From: Isochrysis galbana
Lineage: Eukaryota; Haptophyta; Isochrysidales; Isochrysidaceae
Direction: 5' to 3'
DNA: 64,000 nucleotides
Assembly (NCBI GenBank): GCA_018136815.1
Contig: CM030931.1
Span: 8,482,557-8,546,556, forward strand
Below, piece by piece: positions 27,885 through 38,403 of this stretch. The notes beneath the pieces are model-generated. The model did not search any database, had not been told where the DNA came from, and saw nothing but the letters and a program-made list of their open reading frames with translations. Each line of letters opens with the position of its first letter. Positions within the stretch are counted from its first letter, which is position 1. The position numbers and the translations under genes are program-made.

Positions 27885-30332
27885 GTGATGCTACGGATCA
27901 GTGCACGAGCGGGCCGAGCCCTGCCTGCCACGCAGCGCAGGCTGCTCGCGCGCAGGCTGCACCCGCGCAACCTGAAGCAGACAGGCACACTCCTCAATCA
28001 GCATGCACATGAGATGCGCCTCTCGCTCGCACATGGAGCCCTGCTGTACGCCTCGCATGTGCTGCCAGCGCTCTGGCTGGTGGGCAAAAGCGCAGACAGC
28101 CCCCCAGCAGCTCGGCTGGCTCGCGCTCTTTTCCACCGGCACGAAGCACAGGAGCCTCTACGACCAACACGCAACGAGTCAATCCCCGGCTGCCACCTCG
28201 CGCGTTCGCATCGTCTGCAGGCCACTTTTCTGGCCCTTGCGCTCGCTGGTGTGTCCGAGGAGAAGATGCGCGAGGTCTTGCACGCATCTGGCGTCCATGT
28301 GCTGGCGCGGCGCACCAAAGTATCTGTTTCGCGCTTCGTGCGACTTGCGACTCTTCTTAGAGAAGCGGCTGCGCACGATGATCCCTGTGTCTATGGCCAC
28401 GGTCAGAGCTCGGGCCATCTCATGGCTGGTCTTCCACCTGGCCTCTCCGGTATTACAATCCTTCTGGCTTTTGCATGGGCGACAGCAAGCAGTCGAGCAG
28501 ATTTGCTCGCATTTTTGGTCGCTCTTGATCGACAGTACATGATTCTCACCAATCGGCGTCTCCTTCGGCCATGTTTGGCAGACCTGTCATGCAAGACTTG
28601 GAAAGAAGCTTGGTGTTCAGATGCTTTTGAGCAATCTGATGCCTCCTCGCCCCCTGCTAGCAAGCGGTGCCCAGAGCATCCCTCGTCTTCTGATGCAAAT
28701 GTTGGCCCGGAGGGGCTCGAACTACTAGCATATGTCATCTGTTCGCAAGGCTCGGGACGCCCGGAGGTTGCGCAGAGTCGGCATGGTTTTCTCAATCAAA
28801 AGCCCGTCGCCGACTGCGTTGAGGCTGTCCTTCATGACACACTCTCCTTTTGCCTGTGGGACTCGCTCACCTCTTCGTTCCGCGTCGATCGTTTGCCTCA
28901 TACAGCTGACGCAGACGTGGTTAGCTTCTTCAGCCATGCGGGAGGAGTCTGGAGGGCGAACCCAGGCGTGGCGTGGTTCGACTTATGCTCAGGAAGACCC
29001 AACCTCCACTACATGCGCGGGGTGGGGGCCGGCCACAATGTTATGCCTCGTCATCATGTTCGAGGCGAGGTTGAGGCTGCTCGTGGCTTGCGGATGCAAG
29101 CTGGAGGTGGCATGCCTCCGGCGGTGAGCACCTTCCCTAATGATGGCGATCAGAACGTCGGATCTCAAGACCACTTGGCTACGGATCCGAGAGCTCGCAC
29201 CGATGAGCAGAGGAGATGTAGCTCCACGGCGTACGAGCTTTATCCCACCCTGCACTCCTTCATAGCCGCAATGTCCTCATTGGTTGGGCTGCATCTGGAG
29301 CCTCCCACGGTGGCAAGTGGTCGAGTGCAGCTTTGGCCAGGTTCCTCAGCGACATGGGAGAGAGTTGATGGTGAAACAGACTCACGGCGAGCGGTGCTAC
29401 GGCTCGAGCGAATACGAGCGATCGACCAAAAAGTCGGAGGGCGCGAGGGCGCGATGAAATCAGGGGGGGGCAGTCGTGAGACCATGCCTCAGCTTGCAGT
29501 GTTTCTGGGGGACAATATGGAACTCGCCGGCGCGTCGTACACAGCAGCGCCTTCATTCAGCACTATGGCCCAACAACCGCGCGACTCTGAAGAGATCCTG
29601 CGCATCACCTTCAATCAGCAGGTGCATTGTTATGCGGTACGATCGGCGTGCACTTTCCACGAACCGGCTTGGGTTCAATCGCTTCGGCTTAATTGGATGC
29701 ATCGTTGGCGATCGGGAGAGGTGTTCCCCGCTGCGTCACAGCCCGCTTTAGCGCTGCTTTGCCACGCGGCCCTGCTTGATGCAGCTGTGCATCACGCAAC
29801 CCGCAGACAACAAGCCCTCGGGAATCGAGAGGCGATGAACGGCGGCGGGGCGGGGAAGGCGGCACAACAGCCCAGCGATGCAGCTGAGACGGCACGGGCT
29901 ATTCTTGCGGTCTTGAGTGCTCCGGCCACTGAGCACCAACGACGCGAAAGGGCACTAGCTTGGCTTCTACGTGCTGGGCCAAGTACCCATTGGACCTTGC
30001 CGTTACTGCTCCAAGCCTCGATTGCCACCGGCTGGGATGATCTATCGCTTGACGCAGCTGCAGCCGAGATAGGAAGAATGGCGGAAGGGGAATTGTCGCT
30101 ACTGTTAGCACAAGTGACAGAGCTGACGCCTCCTCTGGCTGCTCTTGTCGCGGTGCGCTCGACCGCTCATCACGAGGGTGCAATACTTACCGCTGTGGCC
30201 GCTTGCTCTGATGCGGAGCATGCACAACTTCTCCGAATAGCTTGTGGGTTCGTTGGATATTCTGCCATGCAGCGCCTCGAGCTCGTTCACCACGTGCTCA
30301 AAATCAAGTGGGGCCGACTTCTTGGTACTTAG
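27885..30332 (+). CDS. Large protein of unknown family (815 residues)
   Basis: Uninterrupted single-exon ORF of 815 residues. I do not recognise a domain. The N-terminus MMLRISARAGRALPATQRRLLARRLHPRN has many Arg, no acidic residue and amphipathic character, as in mitochondrial presequences. The central part has a possibly conserved block, PVADCVEAVLHDTLSFCLWDSLTSSFRVDRLP. Another structured stretch (~580-640) contains WVQSLRLNWMHRWRSGE. The C-terminal ~200 residues are Ala/Leu-rich helices. A poly-Gly/Ser insert near residue 525 (GGREGAMKSGGGSRE) looks disordered. The length without stop in a region of mixed composition, and the absence of repeats, argue that it is a true gene. Confidence 0.6.
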   Translation: MMLRISARAGRALPATQRRLLARRLHPRNLKQTGTLLNQHAHEMRLSLAHGALLYASHVLPALWLVGKSADSPPAARLARALFHRHEAQEPLRPTRNESIPGCHLARSHRLQATFLALALAGVSEEKMREVLHASGVHVLARRTKVSVSRFVRLATLLREAAAHDDPCVYGHGQSSGHLMAGLPPGLSGITILLAFAWATASSRADLLAFLVALDRQYMILTNRRLLRPCLADLSCKTWKEAWCSDAFEQSDASSPPASKRCPEHPSSSDANVGPEGLELLAYVICSQGSGRPEVAQSRHGFLNQKPVADCVEAVLHDTLSFCLWDSLTSSFRVDRLPHTADADVVSFFSHAGGVWRANPGVAWFDLCSGRPNLHYMRGVGAGHNVMPRHHVRGEVEAARGLRMQAGGGMPPAVSTFPNDGDQNVGSQDHLATDPRARTDEQRRCSSTAYELYPTLHSFIAAMSSLVGLHLEPPTVASGRVQLWPGSSATWERVDGETDSRRAVLRLERIRAIDQKVGGREGAMKSGGGSRETMPQLAVFLGDNMELAGASYTAAPSFSTMAQQPRDSEEILRITFNQQVHCYAVRSACTFHEPAWVQSLRLNWMHRWRSGEVFPAASQPALALLCHAALLDAAVHHATRRQQALGNREAMNGGGAGKAAQQPSDAAETARAILAVLSAPATEHQRRERALAWLLRAGPSTHWTLPLLLQASIATGWDDLSLDAAAAEIGRMAEGELSLLLAQVTELTPPLAALVAVRSTAHHEGAILTAVAACSDAEHAQLLRIACGFVGYSAMQRLELVHHVLKIKWGRLLGT

Positions 30333-31604
30333 TACCTTGCGGAAACCAATCCTGGACTTCTTCTATTCTGTTGTATGTGCCCCAGCGCAAGGGTTGGCCG
30401 GGTTTGGGGACCCTCTTTAAACCTTCGCGGTACGTGCTCCGAAATATGTGAATAATCTACTAGATCAATAATAAAATTGCATAGCGCATGGCACATGGCG
30501 CTGGATTCAACGATGGAGACGATGGAGAAATTGAGTTTTCATGCAGACATAATGGTGCCGCCCGATAGGAAAGCGCTTGCCAGGCGCCGGTGGGGTGAGG
30601 CCATGCACGGGCATGGGTCCATCATGAAAAAAATGAAGATTTGGAGCTGACGCCTAGGACTTGACACGGCTCTATCTAACACTGCCATGACATCGCCCTT
30701 ACATATGTCCCTTGATCCCACCCTCCAGCCTCCAGCCCCTTTCCCGTTACCCATCGATACGCCAACGCATGCGGTACCATCGGCGTGTCGACCATGAGGA
30801 AAGATGTGAAAGTAAAAGTGACAAATTTCCTGGGTAAGTTGCCGCCAAACTTTTCTTCTACAAACACCTTTGTGTAAGTAATATTTCTAACGAGAATTTT
30901 GTGGAAGTGAGAAGTGACGGTGGCGGGCAGTCGCAAGGCAATGTAGCACCGCAGCACCGTAAGAGACAGCTCAAGTGTCTCCGCAAGATATACTGTAAGA
31001 GCACCTTAAGATCACCGTAACAGCAATGTACAAGGTAGGTGATTACTCGCGCGAAATGGGCGAGTCGCCCTGATAGCTTACGGTGGGGAATAGCGCCCTG
31101 GCCCTGGGGCTCGAGGACAGCCCCCCGATAGCTAGCTATCGGCGCCCGTCGTTTTCCCCCGATAGCAAACAAGAGCCCGTCGTTTTCCCCCAATAGCTAT
31201 CGGGGGTCGTCTTTGTTTGGCCCCCGATAGCAAACAGGGGCCGGCCTTTAAATTAAAACGCGATAGCTCCCCGGAGGAGGTAAAATATCTGTTAAATATC
31301 TCCCAATAAATAGCAAATAGCACAATAGCTCTCGGAGGATTTTCTCGGTCCCCCGATAGCTATCGGGGGGGCTGTTGGCGATCGGGAGAAAATTTTCTCC
31401 CGATAGCTATCGGGGGGCGTTGGCTCCTGAGAGGTAACATATCCGAATGTTGAAGACTACGGTCATTGATCATTGACGTTCAACGACCCACGCACGGGCA
31501 GATTCACGCATGAGCAGCAGGCTACAAAAAAACCTCTAGAAACTTCGTGTACTCCTACGTATTGTACACTCCTCTCGGCGCTCTCGGCGCGTCGGCGGCG
31601 CGCG
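30333..31604. other. Intergenic with palindrome cluster
   Basis: 30480-31075 shows nothing coding. 31121-31414 is a cluster of GATAGCTATC palindromes (listed separately). The LAMTOR2 5' leader follows. Confidence 0.5.
31121..31414. repeat. Cluster of GATAGCTATC palindromes
   Basis: CGATAGCTAGCTATCG (31126-31141), CCCCCAATAGCTATCGGGGG (31187-31206, one mismatch), perfect CCCCCGATAGCTATCGGGGG (31350-31369), GGGAGAAAATTTTCTCCC (31384-31401) and CCCGATAGCTATCGGG (31399-31414). Half-sites CCCCCGATAGC and CGATAGCTCC lie between them. Each palindrome could extrude as a cruciform. I cannot define ends or a target duplication. Confidence 0.8.
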
Positions 31605-32262
31605 ATGAGCCTACTCGACCCGACGGCGCTGCCCGTGGTGCTGGGCGAGGCGGTAACGCCGGGCGTGCGCGTGGTCACACTGATCAATCGCAGGTTTGCG
31701 ACGGCGTGACCGCTGCTTGCCGGATACGCTGCGCATGTGGTCTATGCGCACATGCTGAGCGATGCCCTCGTCTTTCCCTCTCGCAGTGGTCTGCAAGTTG
31801 GTGCTGCAGGCAACACAGCCACAGCGGCGACGATCGCAGCGATAGCATGCAAGGTATGGCAGTCACATGAGAAAGTTGAAGATTCTGGTACGTCCTCCAC
31901 TTTTCGCCACCGACCGCTGCTTTCACACGATCCCCGCACAAGCCATCAAGACTGCGTGCCCCACTGACGACAGGTCCACTGGGCTGCCTCTTGATTGAGT
32001 GCTCGGAGGGCCGCCTCGCTGTTAAGAGTGTTGCCTCATTCCTTGTTGCTTGCTGTGCCGGTGAGTGCTGGCATTATGTCGCCGAGCAAGATGCCTTCAT
32101 TCCATCCTATCCTGCACGTTCTCACAATGTACTCGTGCTGTTTCAACCTTGTACTCTGTGTGGTTGTTTGCAGATACCGCCGTGCCATTTGGAGCGCTGA
32201 AGAAGAAGGTTGAGAATTTGCACGCCTCGTTACAATGGCCATTGCAGCACATCGGCCAATAG
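31605..32262 (+). CDS. LAMTOR2: LAMTOR2-like Ragulator subunit (Roadblock/LC7), four exons
   Basis: Exons 31605-31693, 31787-31887, 31974-32060 and 32174-32262 join over GT-AG introns of 93, 86 and 113 bp to give 121 residues (human LAMTOR2 is 125). The spliced product has VVTLINRSGLQVGAAGN, VWQSHEKVEDSG, then LGCLLIECSEGRLAVKSVAS and FLVACCA, and ends PFGALKKKVENLHASLQWPL. This follows the Roadblock fold and the LAMTOR2 pattern (LI.C.EGR.A...VA..L...). The donors GTACGT and GTGAGT are strong. As part of Ragulator it would recruit Rag GTPases and TORC1 to the lysosome/vacuole membrane. Without the introns no single frame covers more than a quarter of the protein, so automated callers may miss it. 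Confidence 0.85.
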
Positions 32263-33181
32263 AGATTTATCAGTTTGGGCTTCGGGGGACCGGGCGGGCG
32301 GATCGCCGATCCACAATTCATAAGTACGAGTCGCACACTACATGAGAAAACAATAGCAATAGAGGTGCTATACGCTATATCTACTCCTACCCCCCCAATG
32401 AAGAGTACTCCGTACCTAGCCAATCCCTAGCACATTAGTTCTCCCCCTTGGTATTTTGGCCCCTCAAAGCTTTGGGAGCCCCAAGCTTTGGGGCCCCGAG
32501 TCAAGCATTGTACTCAGCCCACATGTACTGCCCAGCTGCCCAGGCCTGCAACATAAGGGTTGAGCGGAATTGAAGCAGGTTGCGTCGTACACGCACCACG
32601 TCTCAGGGCCTGTACGGACTGTCAATATTGGGCGATACTTATTCCTTGTCATTTTGCATTTATTTGTTCTCGAAGGTCACCTAGTCCAAGAGCCAAGAGC
32701 CCAAGGAAATCCTTGTGTACTTGTAGGTAGGTTGTAGGAGAGAGCATGAGCATGCTTGATGCTTGGGCCAAGGGCAAGCACCCCTTGCGCCTTGGAAGCT
32801 ATCACCCAGGGGCATGCCATTGTCACTTGAGAACGAGAAGAGAGCAGCAGCAAGCGGGGGCGCACACGTGGATCGGCGGCAGCTCACCCACCTCGCTCCT
32901 CCTATCAACTATCAAATGCACATCCCGGTGGTGCTTGTGCTATGGTGCTATGTGAGTCAATAAGCAATAAGAGGTAGAAGAAAGAAAAGAAAGAAAGAAG
33001 AAAGAAGACAACAGACAACAAACATTCACTACAAAAATTTATCCTTGCAGAGGCATGTATGTTGTCGCATTCGCGAATCGACACTCGTTAAGCTTCTCAG
33101 GTCGTTTGCCTTCATTTGGTACCCCTCGTTTCCAAATACGCGATGCGCCGGTATAAAAGAAATCCCCTCCCGTGGGGACTC
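32263..33181. other. Intergenic, no gene seen
   Basis: 32460-32500 has overlapping AAGCTTTGGGAGCCCC palindromic motifs; 32955-33020 is A/G-rich. No supported ORF. Confidence 0.45.
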
Positions 33182-33520
33182 TCACCCTACCATGAGCCCC
33201 CCCGCGAGCACCCCGAAGGAGAGGCCCAGGAGCACCCCGTACGCGACGAGAACGGCGTCGCCTTGGCTCGGCATGAGGGCGCGCCCCGAGAGGGCCTGGT
33301 AGACGCCCACGCCGAGCACGGCGTAGCCCGTCCCCTTGTGCGCGACCCGCCACACGGCGCGGCGTGCGGTGCGGGCGCCGGGCGTGCCGCGCACGAGCGC
33401 GTTGAGCGGCTGCAGCAGGGCGAGGGCGAAGGCGACGATCCCGAGCGTGTGATGGGGGTGCGAGAAGTGGCGCCCTCGGGGCACCCACGCGACGGCGAGC
33501 GCGTGAACCAGGTGGCACAC
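33182..33520 (-). pseudogene. Cytochrome b561-type membrane domain fragment
   Basis: 112 codons with HFSHPHHTLGIVAFALALLQPLNALVRG, RRAVWRVAHKGTGYAVLGVGVYQALSG and a final hydrophobic helix. The H..lG....lQ....R...RR..W...H...G pattern and three helices match the C-terminal half of a cytochrome b561/ferric reductase transmembrane domain. The first helices and first haem ligands are missing: upstream sequence (33560 on) is unrelated tandem repeat DNA. It is probably a truncated or duplicated gene fragment. A short real protein is less likely. Confidence 0.5.
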
Positions 33521-34409
33521 AGGTGGCGTGCACGGCCCTGCATGATGGGTCGTTTGATGGAGGAGGAAAAAATTGAGAGTGCGCGCTTCGCGCTATTTTT
33601 TAAGAAGACGACGGGTGTGGGGTTTAGGGGTAGGGCGCGAGGCGTGGAACAAACAACTTTCTGGGGAATGCCGCCCGCTCGTGCAGCACTCCTCCCCAAC
33701 TCGTGCAGCACTCCTCCCCAACTCGTGCAGCGCTCCCAGGAAGTTGTTGATTTTCCCCCCTATCCCCGCACGCGGAAGGTTGTCAGATTCTTGAAAAAAC
33801 GAGCACCTCGGGTCCTCGAATCTGACAACGTTCCGCGTGAGGGGAGAGGGGGGAGAACAAACAACTTCCCGGGGAATGCCGCTCGCTCGTGCAGCCCTCC
33901 TCCCCAACTCGTGCAGCGCTCCCAGGAAGTTGTTGATTTCCCCCCCTACCCCCGCACGCGGAGGGTTGTCAGATTAGTGCGCGGAATGTCTTCTTAGTTT
34001 TAAAAACGAGCACTTCGGGTCATCGAATCTGACAACGTTCCGCGTGAGGGGCGAGGGGGGAGAACAAACAACTTTCTGGGGAATTAGGGCCCGGCCAAAA
34101 TATGTAATTATTTAGGAACATATTTGGGCCAGTTTTTGTGAGCGAGCTATTTTTACATATTTCTACATATTTGGGCGAGCCAGAGCCCCCCCCCCCGCGC
34201 GCGCTCCCCCCCCCCCCCTACTCGAGGACACCAGGCCCCCGCCCCCGCGCGGCAGCGACCAGCACAAGCACAACGACATGCCAGATGAGCAAGAGCGTGC
34301 CTCAGCCGCTCTCCTTGGAGTGACCGTGGTGGGCATCAAATTCACACCAAGTTCCCTACGTGGGCCCTTGCCCTTGCTGCAAGGATTGCCTTGAGAACCT
34401 TTCTCCCAA

Positions 34410-34557
34410 TTCTGCTTTATGTGAACGTGTGTTTTCCTTGCTTGCTTGCATGCGTTCCCCTCTGTTCGGGCCACTTCCCTTGCAGACCAAGTGGCGGCGT
34501 CTGTCATGCTGCGATACAATCCCAACAAGCGTAAGAGGCAGAAAGCCTGCGCCTGAG
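34410..34557 (+). pseudogene. hAT transposase C-terminal remnant in hAT-2
   Basis: One frame gives NSALCERVFSLLACM. A second gives DQVAASVMLRYNPNKRKRQKACA then a stop. These are the ERxFS block and terminal helix of a hAT dimerisation domain, out of frame with one another. The same arrangement is seen in hAT-1. Confidence 0.7.
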
Positions 34558-34623
34558 TAACTTGAAGTGAGTGAGTGAGTGAGTGAGTGAGCGAGTGAGT
34601 GTGTGTGGGTGGGTGGGTGTGCA

Positions 34624-34766
<143 letters not shown>

Positions 34767-35060
34767 CCGCGTGTGTGGCCGTGTGTGTGGCCGTGTGTGT
34801 GGCCGTGTATAGCTCCGTGTAGCGTGTAGCGCAGTGTTATTTTTAGAACGTGGTACGTGGCATAGCGTCGTATAACGTGATATTTACAACATATTTGGGT
34901 GGCTTTTTTGATATTTTCGACGTATTTTTGCAACATATTTGGGCTCATTTTCCTACATATTTTGGCCGACCCCTATGGGGAATGCCGCCCGCTCGTGCAG
35001 CCCTCCTCCCCAACTCGTGCAGCGCTCCCAGGAAGTTGTTGATTTCCCCCCTACGTCTCC

Positions 35061-35880
35061 CTCCGCCGTCTGCATCTCTCCTCTCCTGGACGGTCCGTCT
35101 GGGGTCCTCTGTGGTGTGCCTCCGAGCCGCCGCGCTCGACCGCGAGTCCAGGCGAAGGGGAAGGGGGAGGGCAAGGGGGAGGGAAGGGGGAGAGAGCCGG
35201 CGGCAGGAGAGAGAGCCGGCGGCAGGACAGGAGAGAGCCGGCGGCAGGCCCCGCTCCCCCGCGTTTCTTTACTTGCTGCTGGGGGCAATCAGGTTTGATT
35301 TGCGACCTTTTCGTATCTCTCCCTTCTCCCTTAGTCCCTTAGGCACGTCCCACTTCTCTCGTCTTATTCGGTAGGTCTCTTGGAATCCTACGTAGCAAGA
35401 TTGCCCCTCGTTTCCGTTGTGATAGTATTCCCGTTCCAGACGAGATCGCCGACAGATTTCCGGGGGGAGTGCACGGGGTGGGGGGGGGGGGGGGCGGGGG
35501 GGGGGGGCGCGGGCGCGCGGGGCGCGGGGGGGGTGTCTTACGAAGGTCTTAAAGTCGCGTTCCGTCAAAAGAGGGCCAGGTTATTTGTTTTCTTTTTGGT
35601 CTATACACTTACAAGGCTCAATTTTATTATTGTCAACCACCGCTGCTGCTGCAAGGTGTGGCCCAAAGCTGCGTGATCGCGGTGGGCGCGCGCCTCCTCT
35701 GCACCACCACCGCGTGGGAGGCGGAGCATGGCCGCGCCTCTTGCCCAAAGGGGGCCGGCCCCTCGCGCTCGCGTGGTGCGTGCGGCCACGTGACCACGCC
35801 GAATCTGGCCGACGGCAGGGCAAGAAAAGGACGTGTGGGGTGTGCGCGCGCGCGGCAGAAGGGATGGGCGGCGGCACGAC
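35061..35880. other. Intergenic; repeats and G-run
   Basis: 35155-35250 is GGGGAGAGAGCCGGCGGCAGG minisatellite; 35478-35532 is mostly G. 35640-35880 has no recognised feature. It ends at the A-run that marks the 3' end of LINE copy C. Confidence 0.5.
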
Positions 35881-37200
35881 CAAAAAAAAAAAAAAAAAAC
35901 ATCTGAAGATTCTGGGCTACACACCTACTGAACTAGGACATTCTCCTGTCACTATTGACATCGCCCTTCTCTTCCCTTTCCTCCACCCCCTCCCCTTCCC
36001 CCCGTCATTCCTTTGTCGTCGGTATCCGGGGTTCGGCCCAGGTACACTACCTTGGGCCTGGTTCAGAGTGTGGGTTCCGGGCAGGCCTGTTGTTTGTGTT
36101 TTCGTGGTCCGTTAGCCGGTGGAGTCCGAGCTGTTGCGTCCTTCCCTCACGTGACCATCGCCGGTGCGTCCCCGTGTGTGGTGCGTGTTCGCCTAGCTCC
36201 GGTGGGGTCCGTCCTGGAGGTGTTCCGTCTCGGGTCCCCCGGCTATTATGTAAGCCACTCCCAATGAGTCGGCTAATGCTTGGATCTCCAGACTAGGTTC
36301 TAGGTTGCCTTTTGTTCCTAATGTGAAAATCGGGTGTATGTCTTTCGTGTCGATCCTTTTTTTCGGCTGTCTGCCCATGCCCGCTTGGGCGGTCCTAGCC
36401 GAGTCCGTTGTGTTCGCAAAGAGTAGAGCCTTACTTAGTGTTGTGTATCTGTCCAATGTTCTTATCAGCACCGATTCTTCCGAGAATTCGATACCATCGT
36501 AGTGTATTCTGTAGAAGTCTGTTATGATGTATCTCCATGCAAGAGTGTATAGTATAGTATGTGATCTTGGTGATCCGCCCCCGGGGTGCATGAAAAGGTT
36601 ATCGATGATGACCTCCTCTCTGCTTCTATCTTTCCTGGGTACAAATCGCGCGAGCTTGTCGAGCGTCTCTAGTATTTTGACTATTCTCGGGCATTCGCCC
36701 AGATGAGTGGAGGACTCATATTCCGCCTTGCACATGCGGCACGTTTTGTCTCTATCTGCGAAGCGGTTGTAGGTGCCTATCCGTCGGTGGGTGAGATGTT
36801 TGAAGTGGAGGTGCGTGTCCCTTGCTGTCATCAACGGGGAAGTGTATAGTGTGGCCAAGTGCTCCCAGGTGTTTTCGGGTATCGGTAAACGTTGCGCCCA
36901 ATTTTCGGGGCCCGTTAGGCGTCTGCGTTTGCCGTCTGTTTGTTGTAGTGCTCGCGTTAGCTGATCCACTCCCATTTCGTCCAGTGGCGTGCTCCCGTCA
37001 AGTGTATACTCGTCCGCCAGGGGGTACTCGAGCCTCTTGTTGGATTTGTATCCTTCCCCCCATTTTGCCGGTGGGGAGGGGTCCAAATGTGCGGGGGCGT
37101 TGGTTAGCCTTTCGCCTATTATGGGTGTACCCAGGTATGAAAGCTCAGCTTCGTGCCATATGCCTTTGGATTCGACAAAGTAGTTCTCGTGCCGCCCGTT
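35881..37200 (-). mobile_element. LINE-like retrotransposon copy C, 5'-truncated
   Basis: On the minus strand it reads ORF2 C-terminus (stop at 36193), then a 3' UTR almost collinear with that of copy A (AGGCCTGCCCGGAACCC, CCGAACCCCGGATACCGA, GACAAAGGAATGA), then ATCTTCAGATG and a long T-run, seen as the A-run 35881-35898 on the plus strand. The 5' truncation point is near 37190-37250. I did not find a clean target duplication. Confidence 0.8.
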
Positions 37201-37251
37201 GCCGTCGTGGCTGTGTCGAGCGAGTCGAACGAAACCAGCGAGCAGGAGCAC
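36193..37251 (-). pseudogene. LINE ORF2 C-terminal region, longest copy in the window
   Basis: 352 codons. It contains LEYPLADEYTLDGSTPLDEMGV, HLHFKHLTHRRIGTYNRF, the knuckle TCRMCKAEYESSTHLGECP (C-x2-C-x8-H-x3-C) and the conserved tail with WRYIITDFYRIHYDG and ARTAQAGMGRQPKKR. It is the best reference here for the family's C-terminus. The N-terminal ~25 codons come from flanking DNA, so it is not a complete gene. Confidence 0.8.
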
Positions 37252-37549
37252 GAGAGGAGAGGACGGAGGACCGTACCGATGCGCGCCGAGTCGCCACCAT
37301 CGTGAGGAAGACGAGGGCGAGGAGAGAGCTGGAGGGTGAGCGAGGAGGGAGGAGGGAGGCAGGCAGTAGGAGCCTTCTCTCTCTGGTAGGTCGATGAGAG
37401 GGGGAGGGGGAGACGGGGGGAGGGGACCCCGGGGAGGGGAGATACCAAAAGACCTACCAGTTGTTTACGTTAGTGTTTTCGCAGTATACGGTAATATTTT
37501 CCCCGGTCCCAGGAGGTGCCCCCACGGTTCCCGACCGCCTCTGCGTCCA

Positions 37550-38110
37550 GAGTTCCCCCGCGGAAAGAGTGAACCCACGGCGTGCACCTTCCTGGAAGTT
37601 TCTATGCGCACGCACGGCGCCCCCGCGGGGGGGGGGGGGGGCGATGCACATACGCACGGCGTGCACAATGATTGCAAGTCATCACACGTGCTGCGCAACG
37701 AAACATCTCTTATATGGCTACTTTACGTGAATGTGGGCCTTAGGGGAAAAAGTTTCTATGCGCACGCACGGCGCCCCCGCGGGGGGGCCGATGCACATCG
37801 CGCCGTGCCCACGCACGGCGTGCACAATGATTGCAAGTCATCACACGTGCTGCGCAACGAAACATCTCTTATATGGCTACTTTACGTGAATGTGGGCCTT
37901 AGGGGGAAAAGTTGGCATGCGCACGCACGGCGCCCCCGCGGGGGGGGCCGATGCACATCGCGCCGTGCCCATAATTACAAGTAATCACAATCGAAAAGCG
38001 CCGACACTGCGCCCTCCGGGGGGACACGCGTCGCGGGAAGCAGGGAATGTTACGCTAGTCTACATTTAATTTTAAAATAACAACTGTGGACATTCGATCG
38101 CTCAATTCGA
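37550..38110 (+). repeat. Tandem ~155-bp units with GC palindrome (related to 13-14 kb segment)
   Basis: ATGCGCACGCACGGCGCCCC starts at 37604, 37758 and 37917 (spacing 154 and 159). Each is followed by GCGGGGGGG and GATGCACAT, and between units lie GATTGCAAGTCATCACACGT and ATATGGCTACTTTACGTGAA. The same elements, in diverged form, occur at 13120-13360 and 14110-14260. The final stretch, 38085-38140, repeats the sequence found just downstream of TATA modules 1 and 2. Confidence 0.75.
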
Positions 38111-38141
38111 CTCGTGTCCCACAATTGACGGAACGACACCT

Positions 38142-38275
38142 TATGAGAGTCTTACGACACGAACGTAAGTAAGACAGTAAGCAGGGTTCTTACTAAGACC
38201 GCCGCGGACGTAAGTAAGACAGTAAGCAGACGTGCTTACGAAAAATTTTCGTAAGACTCTTAAGACTCTCATAAG
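38142..38275. repeat. Small fold-back element
   Basis: CTTATGAGAGTCTTACGA (38142-38159) is inverted as TAAGACTCTCATAAG (38261-38275). Inside, ACGTAAGTAAGACAGTAAGC occurs twice (from ~38163 and ~38208), and CTTACGAAAAATTTTCGTAAG (38235-38255) is palindromic. It resembles a MITE, with no ORF; target duplication not determined. Confidence 0.55.
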
Positions 38276-38403
38276 ATTTCTTCGTAAGCAGCCAACACTG
38301 ATAAGTTCTAACGACCTGGGTGTCTCCCCTCTCTACTCTCTAGAGTAGAGTAGTTAAAGAAAGTGTGGGCGGTGGTCTCTCGGCCGGCTGGCTGCCACCG
38401 CCA

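Noticed and set aside
31350-31414. Palindromes as rho-independent terminators
   Set aside because: Eukaryotic nuclear context and no operon; palindromes are symmetric without a following T-run on one strand.
33116-33997. 293-codon plus-strand ORF over the b561 fragment and tandem array
   Set aside because: Antisense to the b561-like frame and then reads the ~207-bp repeats; periodic peptide is an artefact.
36193-37251. LINE ORF2 tail as a host zinc-finger gene
   Set aside because: Three homologous truncated copies with shared 3' UTR and T-tail in one window mark it as retrotransposon sequence.
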